From positions 12,214,001 through 12,278,000 of the forward strand of contig OZ059897.1 in NCBI GenBank assembly GCA_964057225.1: DNA of 64,000 nucleotides, in the 5' to 3' direction. Position numbers and translations under genes: made by a program. The notes under the pieces are model-generated. The model made no database searches and had not been told where the DNA came from. It saw only the letters and a program-made list of their open reading frames with translations. Below are positions 13,190 through 24,680 of this stretch, piece by piece (within the stretch, counting starts at the first letter, position 1; the number at the start of each line of letters is the position of its first letter). This DNA is from Auanema rhodensis (taxonomy: Eukaryota; Nematoda; Chromadorea; Rhabditida; Rhabditidae).

Positions 13190-15263
13190 TTTTTCAATCT
13201 ATCTATTTCATGTAATTCTCCCTTTTTATCCTTTCTTTGTTTCACCTCATTCATTAAAATAGATTTCAAATACACACTATAACTTATATTACTCGAAGCA
13301 GAATGATCCAGATTCTTATACAGTTCTCAAACAAGGTTTTCTTGGGTGTCAATCACATAAAAAACTTATTGAAACCTTTGCTTTATAATTTGAATATCAA
13401 TGTTTTTTAGTTAAGTTGTAGGTTTTTCTTTGATTAGTTGAATCATGTAACAACTTTCCTTATATTCAATTTTAGTTTAAAATTTTACAATTCTATCGTA
13501 GCCATATGATTAGTTTGGACCAATTCCATTGATTGTTTTTCTCATTTCTTTTAAGATTTTTAATCTTTTTTCTAAGAACTGAACAAGTTTTCCTTTAGCA
13601 TCTTACGCAGTACACTGATAAACATGAAACAAGTTGGTAGCAAATTTAATTTTCGAATTATTTCAATTTTCATATAAAATTTTTTGTATATTTTCTATAA
13701 TTTGTAAAGCTTTTCATAATTCATTTAATAGCATTTAGCAATATTTCTTTTAAGCAATTATTTCAATAAAAGACAGTTTAATAGATTGAAAAGAGGATTG
13801 ACTCTTTATCCGTTTCTTATTTTGATTAGATTTCTTGTTGAACATTTAGAGAGGCAAACGAGTTTTTTTCATCCCAAAACCATAGCAATGCAGCAGTCCT
13901 TCGCCATCTTCATCAGCATTCTCTCCTCACTAACCTGATGATTGTTTAACTGATGACAATAAGAAGAAACCTCAATTCTTTTATTGAAAGACTGTCCGCA
14001 ATCAGGGAGTAAATGAAAATTTTCCAGAATATTTAAAGGATCAGCTGATGAGAAATTGATGATGAGTGATGATAAATTAGTTATCCAAATTGGATTTTTG
14101 TATTTACACATATTCATCGAAATTCAATTTATAATTTGTATTAAAATACTTTTTCATATATATAGATACCTAGATAGGCAGATAGATTTTTATAAAAAAA
14201 GGGAAACGAAGGTCTTTTTTTATCGGAACGACCTCATAAGAACTATATGAATCATCCAGTTTATACAATTGAATTTTCTTTTTTTTTTTGAACATTTTCT
14301 CAAATAAAGTCAAGGTTGATAAGCATATTCTCATGTTTTCCCTCATTTTTATAAATGTTGTACCTGGAAAGAAACAGCCATTTCAACTGTTTCTCATTCT
14401 ACCTATTCAACCTTCTTCAAATATACCTAGTTTCTTACTTTTTATATTACAAAAATGTCCTTTTTTCTTAAGCAAACTTCACAAAAATCATTTCAATCAT
14501 TTGTTTGCCTTTACGACACTACATAGAGCATGCCCCTCCTTGACCAAACTAAGCTTATACCTCTTCAAAAGCTGTTCATAACTTCTTATAATTATTTTCT
14601 GAATTTTTTTTCGTTTAGTTTTTAGTTCATTTTTCATTTATAATGTTATAAAATAGGAAAATGTTAGCAAAAAAATATTTTCGGCTCTTCAAACTAGTAG
14701 GTAACTCAAGATTGAATTATGTGCAATAATATATAAGATAGGAACTGAGTCATATGTCAACAGTTTGAAGAGAAACACTATTATGAAATAATTTTTTAGT
14801 CACTTTAATGATATATATATATATATTATATATTATTATTTATATAATATATTATGTTAAAAAAAATATTTTTCTTTTTATTTAGCAATATTCATTAATT
14901 TATTTTTATTTTTTTCAATATATTTTTATTAAACTAAAACACAATTCTTAAATGAAATAAATTCTTGTATTGTTTCATATCATAAATCAATGTAATTATA
15001 CGTGAAATTTCACGTAGATCATGTTACATCATTTCATTTATTTTGTATCTGCACACATAGAACGGTTGTATTCTCTATGTTAGTTCTTCCTAATTATTCA
15101 ATTAAATTACAAAAGAAATTATTATGTTTCTTCTTGCTCATTGAGGCTTTCACCTATTTATCTTCTGTTTATTACTACTTTTCATCGAGGTCCTTATGTC
15201 TATATGTGTGTATACATATACATGTCCCCATGAAGAAGACGAGTCAAACACTATCGTTCAGGG

Positions 15264-15300
<37 letters not shown>

Positions 15301-15350
15301 CTCTCTCTCTCTTTATTTCTCTCTCTCTATCTCTTTCTCTTTCTTACTCC
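15264..15350. repeat. (TC)n microsatellite with interruptions
   Basis: A long CT tract, interrupted by CG near 15298 and by TTTATTT and TAT, sits about 1.7 kb upstream of the Melted start codon on the sense strand. Confidence 0.95.
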
Positions 15351-15420
15351 CTATTTCTCTCACCAACCTACATCTATATCGTCTTTTTTTCTTTTTATCT
15401 CTTTCTTTTTCGGTTCCACC

Positions 15421-15500
15421 TTTACAGAGGCCGACTGTCCGTTCACCACCCACGGCCCTGGGTGGCCTCGCTTATCTTGTCTCCTCGCTCATCACGTAGC
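15421..15500 (+). other. GC-richer island with a perfect hairpin
   Basis: This stretch follows TTTACAG, a possible acceptor, and is much richer in G+C than its flanks. It contains CCACCCA/TGGGTGG, a perfect 7-bp GC-rich stem with a 6-base loop (15446-15465). It could be a non-coding first exon of the downstream Melted gene, a promoter element or chance. I find no conserved protein frame in it. Confidence 0.3.
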
Positions 15501-17027
15501 ATACTATTTTGTCTTTATGTCTGACCAGCTTGTCGATCGATGCGATCAGAGAGTCTAAAGGACGAGACTCACCATACAAGGAAGGTAGCACACACATCGT
15601 CAGACAACAGAAACACATACTGCCTCCTTTGCGTTGCCTCTACTTAACTCTTCAGGCTCCTCTCTGCATTGTATTTCCCCGTTTCTCATACTCTCTCTCT
15701 ATCTCTAATTTCTTTTCTCCCAATATTCCCTGTGTTCTTTCTTTCTTTTTCTCTTTCAGATGTAGCAACCTTGCATCGAACATGCTTCTGCTCAATCTTT
15801 TAATCAGCTGAAAAATGTTTATAATCAAATATCTGTTCCTTTTCCCGCTTCCGCAACATTTGCTCAATTTATTTATTTCTTCCCTTTAATTCGTTGTTTT
15901 CAGAATATTTTTTCGTCAAAGTTTTTCCTTATCGATTTCTGTAGAGCTTTTCCCACCAATTACTTTTATTTTGGTCCCTTCTTCCCCATAAGATTTGCTG
16001 TACCAGCTTAAGTTTACTAAACCTAATCTTGTTTCTTTAACGAGAAACGAAACATATTTGTAGGAATTTTGCAGATTCTCAGTTAAAAACTTTTTTTTAT
16101 TTTATTTTCTGCTAACATAAATATATTGTTTTGAATGAATATATAATATTAATAATTACGTAAACAACAAAAAAAAAAAAGAAAAATTGTCAAAAAAACA
16201 ATAGTCATCGTATGTGTGATAGAATGAGTTGTTCCATCGTCAAAAGCAACTGCACCATTTCTTATCAGAATCTTATGCTTCTTACTTCGAGGAGACACTG
16301 TCAACTCTCACCATAACCCGTCTCCCATCATTTTCTTTTTCTCTCTAACACTTATTTATTTCATTTAATCTCTGTATCAAACATTTTCTCCAATTTACAT
16401 ATCATTTTACATCATTATATACTATATATTTCACTATGATATTAAGTCCGTTAAGATGACGTTTTACTAAGAATCACTGTCCTTGTTCCATTCTTCCTCT
16501 TTACTGTCATCTGCTTGACCAATTTTCATTGAATTTTGACATCCTTAGAAATACTAACCTTCTCTTCACAATACCTATTAGAATCTCAATTTTCTCAACA
16601 TATTTATTATTAAATACAATAGATTGAATGACTTCAATTACAAGATTTTCTCTAACATTTCGTATTTCTGCTCTCTCACGAAAATACTCATCATTTTAAA
16701 AATTCATGTTTTTCGTATTTCTTTCGTGCTTATATCATTTTTATAAGTATTTTTATACGTATATATATAATGATTATGTCTTCTTTTTATATTTTATTGA
16801 TTATACATTTATGAAATTAAAACTAAAAATATAAATTTTATAATCAATGTATTTCCATCACAACTATCTTGTTGTCCGATCACTGTACATACATGCATAC
16901 GTCGTTTGAATCATGAACTTATCAATATATTTATATTCATTTTGCTCTCTGTTCATTATTTTTTTATATTCATTCATTCATTTATTCATTCATTTTTTTA
17001 AAAAAAATTGTTATAAAGTAATTACAG

Positions 17028-17056
17028 GTGGGCTCCGCAGCCCGGCTTCATAGCCC
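17028..17056 (+). promoter_or_regulatory. Short structured 5' leader of the Melted gene
   Basis: ATTACAG ends at 17027, so a trans-spliced or cis-spliced mRNA would have a 29-base leader here. It is almost entirely two adjacent stem-loops: GGGCT-CCGC-AGCCC (17030-17043) and GGCT-TCAT-AGCC (17044-17055). One base then separates the second stem from the ATG. Such a leader could hinder scanning and act in translational control, which is inference. Confidence 0.4.
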
Positions 17057-19667
17057 ATGCACTCGCTGCTCAGTCGGGTACTTGAGCAACGCCAACTCAA
17101 CTCGGCTGGTCAACTATTTGCAATTAATGATTATGATGTAATTACAGACTTGGTTAGTTTAATGTTATTCAAAAATTTTGAAATAATAATAATAATATAT
17201 GGTTATTAGAACGGTAAAGATCAAAAGCCAATGTAATAAGAGTTTTGTATCTTAAACCGTTTTTTTCGTTTAACTTTATCATTATTTTATCTGAAACAGA
17301 CGTCATACATACATATCGGACACACTAGCATGTTGCTAAACGTTTTCTTTTTTCTTCTTCTTCTTCTTCTTCTTCTTTATCTTTTATAAATTCAAATATT
17401 TGATAAGTTCTAAACTCTTTTTAGGATTATATACACTACTAAACAAACTTTTTACATTTCTTCAAAGTTTCAACATTTTTCTTCCTTAGTCGTGTTTTTT
17501 TGTGATCGTGTATGCACACATCAGCATAATCTAACCTGTTATCTGCTCTCCAAGAAAACCAAGAAAACCAATTGTGTGCTCATAAATCATGATACCAATC
17601 CAACTTTATTTCCAGCTTATTTAGTTTACCGTACCTCATCTGTTTATATTTTGTTTTTATATATTAATGATGAGTATCAAATATTTCAATTGAAAACATC
17701 AAAATAATATTTTATAATTATAAAAAAATATTTTAAATTATATTATAATCATTTCAGCATACTGCATTTCAATGTATAAAGGATATTTTCAATAGTTGTG
17801 AGTATGTGGATAATAGAATTGATCAAAGTGTAGTAGAAATTGTTATTGCTCGAATAACAGCAGCTATAAGGTTAGGACTGTTTTTAATTTTTTTTTTCTT
17901 CAAAAATTTTGGGAAAAAAGCACATCCCTTCTGGTAGTTTTTAGACAAACAATCATGCAAACCCTTTCTTCTTCTTCTTTTTTTTTTGTTTTTTCGCGAT
18001 TAATTTCAGTTCAAATAATTCTTTTATCTGTTTTTTTTTAGTTTTAGATCAACGCTTCCTTCCTATATTTCAGATAAAAAACTGAATTTATTTTCAGAGA
18101 AACTGGAAGTATTGAGACTTATTCAGCTGAACTGGTCGATGTTCTGGATATTTGTTTACAACATAAAATGACAACATTAGATGACAATGGAAAATATGTG
18201 GATAGCCCTCATTGTAAAATAGCTAATGATCTGCTGAGCAGTTTATTTCTTGTAAGTTATTATTCAATTTTTAATAAACATATATGTATATGTTTTCAGC
18301 ATTACAGTAAACGAAGTGTTATGACATTAACATTACCTGTTGCAATAAAGGTATATAAACTATATTTCTTTAAATTATTTAATTTATATATGAAATATTA
18401 TTAAATATTAATCAATTTTGATTATATATTTAACTGTATTCTTTTATTTAATATTTTAATGTTATTCTTATTTATAATTTATGTTATAAAATGATTTTAA
18501 ATTTGTAAAAATACTTTTAGGCTCTTGGCTGTTCTAATCAGGATTTGGTTCGCAATGTGACAAGCTATATATCATTAGCTGCTATTCATAATGGAAAAAC
18601 TTTGTCTAATTATGCTATCGATATCATATCTCATGTCATCAAAGGTGAATATTATAATTTATAATTTATATATTCTCAGTCTTCAGGCAATTACAGTTTG
18701 CTTCGTGTTCTTCCTCAAATATATCCGGATAATCGTGAGCCATTTCATGCTCATCTCTCACCTTTAATGGCCGTACTTGATGAATATTCAGCTGATTGTT
18801 CAGAGAAATTATCATTATTGCAATTAGCAAGTTTATTAGCAAATTATAAGCCAGAGGTATAGCAATTTGTTTTATTTCTCGTTAATTCTTTTAATTCTTT
18901 TTAGTTGTTGATACCATATTTGCCTCAATTTGAGAAATTTTTGAGATCTCCATCAACATGTACGGCTGTAATTAATATATTTATGTCATTAGTATCTCAA
19001 GGAAAAGCTGAATTATTGGCAAATTCTTTGACATACCTTCGTAAGGTATTAATTAAATTTCATTTTATACATAGAATATTTATATTTTCTTAGATTTCAA
19101 CTGATCCCGAATTTGCTGGTAGTATTGGTACAATTGTTAAAGTAATAAAAAAATTCTTAATTATATTCTATAAATATTTATAAATTATTATAGATAATTG
19201 GTAATATTGGACGTGTTTCACTACCATTAGCTTCACAGTGCGTTGATGATCTCATTAAATGTGCTCGAACAGCTGATTCATCTCTACTTTGTACTGTATT
19301 AAGTGAAATTGAAGGTTTGTACAATATTTTATTTAAACGTAAACAAATAAAAAAAAGCGAAACAAGGCTATCTAAGAAGATGAACAAAGAAATTTGTTTT
19401 TTTTTTGTTTCGAGAAAAGCTTTCGTAATAACTAACGACATACTTTTTCGTTCACGAGTAACATAGAGGCGTTATTTGTCTATTAGAACCACTGTTTGCT
19501 ACAAACATATAGACGACGATCTGCTTTTGCCTTATTTGGTTTGTTTGCATATCGGTTAAAGTCTAGAAGCTTTAGAAACAAGCTCGTTCTAAATAGGAAA
19601 AGAGAAAATGACGAACAAGAAATATTTACGTGAGAATATAAGAATATCGAGAGATGATGAGAGAGCA

Positions 19668-19702
<35 letters not shown>

Positions 19703-22700
19703 GAGAGATAAAAATAAACGAGGACGAATGAATAGAAAAGGGAAGAATAGTATTGAACGGCGTCATTCTTGACACTTATTTTACATATTACTCATACGAT
19801 TACTCAGATTTTTCTATTCTTTCGATCATATTTCTTGATATTAAAGGTTATTTCCAGGTATTGGTGCACTATATCCTACGTGTCTCCGTCCTCATCTGGA
19901 TTGTTTACGTGATCTTAGTACAACAAATACTTCACGTACAGTAGAAAGAATAATTGGTCTAGTTGGGTGAGTTTCATTTCATAATTCATTGAAATTGTCA
20001 CTTTTTTGTGTTTTCAACTGTTTTCTCTCTCTCTCACTCTCTCTTTCTCTCTCTCTTTCTCTCTTTCTTTCTCTCTCTCTCTACACAGCTCTCTTCCTAT
20101 ATTTTAACATTTTTCTTCATCTTTCTATTGATTTACCTCATTATCTTTTTATTTCTGTATTTTTTCTCTTTTTCCTTTTTTTCATCCTGGTCGTGACAAG
20201 TCCATTTTAGTAATCATGGAATGCCACTAACATATATTAACGAAAATTACAATTGTAAAGCAATTCGTATCCTAATTTCAACTTTAATTCTCATCTAAAC
20301 TCAAATTTTATTCAAATATTTGTATTTTAGTGTTTCATCTCAAGCTTCATATAGCAATGCCGATTTTACGGTAATTCGTGTTCCTGATAAGACTTCGTGT
20401 GATTCACTATTGTCTAAAACATCGTTACGATATAACGCAAACGATATCATTACAAGGTATTTTTTCATTTTTCTAACTAAATATTTGAAAAATCGTTAAG
20501 TGGTTCCCGTACCGTCTTCTCTGTCAGTGATTCTGCTGCTGATTGTTCAACTCAGGAATTAGACCGTAATACACATAGTCTGGCAATGCAATATCAAAAT
20601 CGAAGTAGCGGAAGCTTATCCAAGAATCAATCTCGAAGTCATGCCAGTGTTGCTGGAGGGTATGTTTCAGACTAAAAAGATCTTTCGTCCTCATCTTTTT
20701 GCTATGACGGAATTAACATACAAATTTTTGTTCTCAGTAATGCTTTTGACTAATGATCATTATAATTTCTGTTGAATATCAGTCATGCATATGAAAGTAC
20801 TCGTGTACTAACCTTAGTTCATTTGTCTTAAAACTCTAACTTCATTATCCCAACTGCGTTTTTTTACCGGATATTCCCCTATCTTATACTTTCCTGATTT
20901 TTCTCTTATTTTCATCATTGTAGTTATCGATCAACAAGTGAAAATGTAACTATGTCTGGTTCACGTGATCTTTCTGTGTCCGGCTCAGTGGCTGGAGGAT
21001 CAAGTCGTGTTCCAGCTGACTACGTGACACGTCCACCTCCTCAGTATCAACCACCCAAGTCCCAGACTTTGCCTCAAAAATCTTCTGGGTTTTATACAAG
21101 TAACCAGCACATTCAGGTGCGTTGCCCTGACAACTTTCTTTCCCTCTGGTACTATATTGGTTTGTGATTTGTTTTCTTATAGATAGGAAAAGACGGTCGA
21201 GTACGTCCAATTACATCCGGAAGTCGTCGAACTGCCGCACAGTGCTACGAAACCACTTTTCCAGCAAATTCAGGTCCTGTAACAACAACAAAGATGCTTC
21301 CATTAGCTGAGGAAGATGATTGCGAATGCTGGGTAGGAGACTTATGTTGTTTTTTGCAAATATTTTTGTTGATTTTAGGAAAATGGAACTCCTTCATCAA
21401 ATGTGACTGGAAGCACATCAAATGCTCCAGATCGTTCCGATGTTGTTCAACAATTTGTTGATCATCGACGAAATAAAATTCGTCGTTACATCCAAGAAGT
21501 ATCAGGCCGTTTTCCAATACCAATTCAGTGTACAGTAGAAGGATCCAAAAGTAATATTCATATAGTTATATATTAATATATAAGATATAAGTTATAGGCT
21601 CAAAGCATAGAATGCTTGTGCATTTTGCCTGTCAAGCAAGGGCTGAGTATTGCGTTTTCAGTGAAGATTATCTTTTCAATTTCAAAACTAAGCTTCCTGC
21701 TTCTTGGTTACATTTAATGTTTCTACAGGTAGTTCTATCGAGTGTTTTTAAGCAAACAAACATACTAGATGTTAACCTTTTAGATGCAATCCACTTCAAT
21801 TGAATCCACAGGTCATGTGATATCTCAATCATCTGCAGCTTATCTAAAGCTTTCTCATTGTTGGCAATGTCTTCCAACAGCAGTAACAAAGAATAGACCA
21901 TTTGTGACATTAGTAACAAGTGCTTTTCCAACTGTTAAGGTTTTTACTATTATTTTATTTTATTTATTATTATAATTATTAATATTAGGATCAAGATCGA
22001 ATGTTAAAAGAATTGGAACAAGCATCTTTCTTTGATTGTTTCATCTTAGACGGACCATCCAATCGCTGGCAATGCTTCAGTTGTTCTAATCCAGATAAAG
22101 TCAAGTATGAAACTAAATTATCTTCAATTCAATTAAATTTCATCTTTTCTACTTTCAGATCATTTGTTGAAGACGGTGGTTCAGCTAAAGTTCTAGAAGG
22201 ACAATTGAAAGAAAAACGTGGTAGATGGAGATTTGTCCGTCGTTGGCATACCAAATACTTTACACTCTCAAGTGCTGCTTTAACAACAAGTAGTATTAAG
22301 AATCCAGTAAGTATAACTTTTTAAATTATTTATTTTATTTTTAAACTATATATGGATTGTATAATATATTAGATTATTATTCTTATGATTGTTTCAGAAT
22401 AATAATTGGTCTACAACGGGGGGCAATACTAATGCCTTACCAGGCATTGATCTCAAAAATATTCGGTCAGTTCGTTCTCTAAGCAGAGGACGAAAAAATA
22501 GAAAATCTCTCCGACGTGCTTTTGAAATTTTTACTGCTGATAATACTACTGTAGTTTTAAAGGTAATTTTATTTATATATATATATATATATATTATAGT
22601 TTGTACCTATTTTCTTGACTATATGTATATCTAGTATTATGTATTTTCTGTCTTAATACTGACAGTAACCTCTAACCTTCTTTCCAATCCTCCCAAACAT

Positions 22701-22826
22701 CATTTCTTCCACTGAAACCAAAAACAAAAAATTTTTTATTTTTTATAGGCAACCGATGAAAAGAAAGCAGAAGAATGGTTACAATGTTTACAAATTGCTG
22801 TAGCTCATGCAAAACGTGAGAACTAA
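17057..22826 (+). CDS. melt: Melted / VEPH1 family PH-domain protein, 21 exons
   Basis: Homologue of Drosophila Melted and vertebrate VEPH1, membrane-associated adaptors that tune insulin/FOXO and TOR signalling (family knowledge). I read 21 exons, all in phase, for 897 aa; VEPH1 and Melted are of similar length. The N-terminus starts [14 protein letters not shown] followed by a serial-helix region of about 350 aa (AVVEI-like [27 protein letters not shown]) as in VEPH1. A Ser/Gly/Pro-rich variable middle (about 370-560) follows. A conserved C-terminal part ends in a PH domain (about 775-897) with [26 protein letters not shown] and AEEWLQC. The final TAA is at 22824-22826. The start fits because the first exon aligns with the VEPH1 N-terminus. 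Introns are 42-70 bases except 17153-17757, 18351-18520, 19315-19857, 19967-20330, 20660-20923 and 22563-22748. Nothing suggests a broken gene. Confidence 0.95.
17351..17376. repeat. (TTC)n microsatellite in Melted intron 1
   Basis: About nine TTC units inside the 605-base first intron of the Melted gene. Confidence 0.9.
19315..19857 (+). other. Unusually long Melted intron with GA tract
   Basis: This intron separates exons whose codon is split G|GT. It is about ten times longer than most neighbours. It holds CGAAACAA/TTGTTTCG arms (19358-19365, 19405-19412), a GC-richer middle and a long GA run (19669-19708). The GA run has the opposite purine bias to the rest of the gene's sense strand. 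I find no coding exon or recognisable RNA gene in it. Confidence 0.6.
19669..19708. repeat. (GA)n microsatellite in Melted intron
   Basis: GA dinucleotide run with a few AAAG interruptions, inside the long intron at 19315-19857. Confidence 0.95.
20025..20083. repeat. (TC)n microsatellite in Melted intron
   Basis: CT-rich run with TTT interruptions inside the 364-base intron 19967-20330; it creates false Ser-Leu open frames. Confidence 0.95.
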
Positions 22827-23139
22827 GAAAGAATATTTCAAAGTTTTAAAAAGAAAAAAGTTTATTTTCCATGTTCATTATACGGTGTAATCTCAAATCA
22901 CATTCACTTCAAGACATTGTATATTTGATAATGAATCAAAGTTTTTCTTAATTCATAATGATTATATATATATACTGACATATGAATATACTATTCATAT
23001 TGTGTTTTGTTTATGAATCTCTTATTTCAAAAAAAAAAGAAAAGAAAAAAAAACTATAAAACAATCATATGTCTTAATGTATTTCTAATTTCCAGTCATT
23101 TTTCAGAGCTTTTATTATTATTTTAGCAATAGTTGTGAT

Positions 23140-23145
23140 AATAAA
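23140..23145 (+). terminator. Possible poly(A) signal of the Melted gene
   Basis: AATAAA occurs about 315 bases after the stop codon. A nearer AATGAA (about 22931) is an alternative, since AATGAA is a common nematode variant. Neither is confirmed. Confidence 0.3.
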
Positions 23146-24395
23146 ATAATTATATATACTATATATACTATATATAATTAAATTTACATTATTATAAATT
23201 GCTTTAGTATCTACTGGATTTCCATATTTCGGTCACACAATGTACCTGCACTGGTTAAGTAGGAAAATATTATTTTATGATTTTTTTGTTTTGTTCCTTT
23301 ATAAACACAGAATAACTAAATAATTTTTCATTTTTGTATTTTTTTTATTTTAATTTATAACAAAAATTATTTTTATTTTAACAAATTGTCCATTAAAATA
23401 TGGAAAATTCATATGAAATCTGATTTCTGTGTATTCATACATATCAATTCATACATTAAGTATTCTACAGATCAAAGTTAAAGTTTTTTTATGTTATTAT
23501 TTTTATATTTTTATTATAATATTTAGTTATTATAATCAGAGGGTGAAAGAAAACTAAATTTGTTTGAAACATTTTCTTTTTTTTTGTGTAAAAAGAAATT
23601 TTTTTCTGTTTTTCTATGTATAACGCTTCAATCTCAAAGATTTGAGTTTGTTACTAAATGGTTCTGAGAGATATGGATAATTACTATGTTCATGTTACTC
23701 GTATAACTAGAATAATAAAGTTATTCTTTGCAAAATCATAGATAGATACGTTTATTTTCCAAACATCATTGCTCAAACTTTAAATTTCGTTATATATACA
23801 TGTATAGTATATGATATGGAAATTCTTTAACTGATACAATATTATTTTTCTCAAAAACTTGACAAGGCTTATTTGAAAAATCAAAACTTTAAACATACGA
23901 GCACTATCAACTATATATATATATATAGTATAAGATATATGTATATAAATAAGTAAGTAAAGATATATTATAAGTACTTTTGAGAAGATCAAATATTTCA
24001 TTTGATGATAAGGTTTTGGATACGTCATATCAATTGTTATCAAAGATTCATTGAAATTATTTCTTTGTAAAATAAAATAAAAATAAAAATTTATTTATTT
24101 TGAAATTATCTTGAAATATACATATAAAGAACACTTACACAAGCTTTTAGTTCTTTTTTTCTTTTTGTTATAATGTTACTTTTACAAAGATTGTTTGAAT
24201 GGCACCCGTTTAGGTGTTTGGACAGTGAGGATGTGTGAGAGAGGGAGGGAATCTGGGGGTCGTATTGATAGATAAGAAAGAATAATTGGAATTTAAGAAA
24301 CATGAAATTACATATTGTATACAGTATTCTCATAATAATATTGATAATAAGGAGATTTTATCTATTAGAAAAATGAATTATCTAATAATGAATAT

Positions 24396-24427
24396 GAGGA
24401 GGAGGAGTAGGAGGAGGAGGAGGAGGA
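24396..24427. repeat. (GGA)n purine tract
   Basis: About ten GGA units with one TA interruption; runs of GG make it a weak G-quadruplex or triplex candidate. A second such tract lies at about 32525-32556. Confidence 0.9.
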
Positions 24428-24680
24428 TTTTGAAGACAATGGTTATCAAATTATCAAATTTTAATTTGTTTCTTCTGTAATATTGAGTTCACGCAAAAAA
24501 GCACACAAATGACTATTACACTGAAGGACCCGTGTTATAGGAGCATGATCAAGAATAAGGACATAGTATATAAGGTAAATAAGGCGGTCAAATACACAAA
24601 ATCCAACTATAATACACTTGAAAGCATTTTCTCAGTGTTTTTTCATTGAAACAATAAGTGCTCTACTGGTTGTAGCTGTG

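Larger units (their letters stand above)
11292..17027. other. Divergent intergenic region between transporter and Melted genes
   Basis: About 5.7 kb separates two divergently transcribed genes and must hold both promoters. I see no coding exon here. Open frames around 12576-13275, 13869-14117, 14288-14581 and 15002-15867 are either translations of TC/GA tracts or lack any family resemblance. From about 13.1 kb to 16.7 kb the plus strand is pyrimidine-rich, with T and TC blocks. A small GC-richer island at 15421-15500 is described separately. No TATA box or terminator can be assigned with confidence. Confidence 0.6.
22827..24680. other. Convergent intergenic region (two 3' UTRs)
   Basis: The rightward Melted gene and leftward phosphatase gene end 1.85 kb apart. 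The interval is AT-rich with A and T homopolymers and TA runs near 22970, 23150 and 23910, plus a GGA tract at 24396-24427. I see no gene in it. On the minus strand an AATGAA (24642-24647) lies about 34 bases past the phosphatase stop codon and could be its poly(A) signal. Confidence 0.6.

Noticed and set aside
12952-13282. Arg-Glu-rich minus frame and Ser-Leu plus frame
   Set aside because: Both are translations of the same GA/TC microsatellite at 13137-13189.
13869-14117. 82-aa minus frame near 14 kb
   Set aside because: Reasonable amino-acid mix but no recognised motif, no neighbouring exons and no conserved start context.
15002-15558. 165-aa and 120-aa plus-strand open frames
   Set aside because: They run through (TC)n and give Ser-Leu-Ser-Leu protein in one frame and Leu/Phe-rich sequence in the other; no domain, no splice context.
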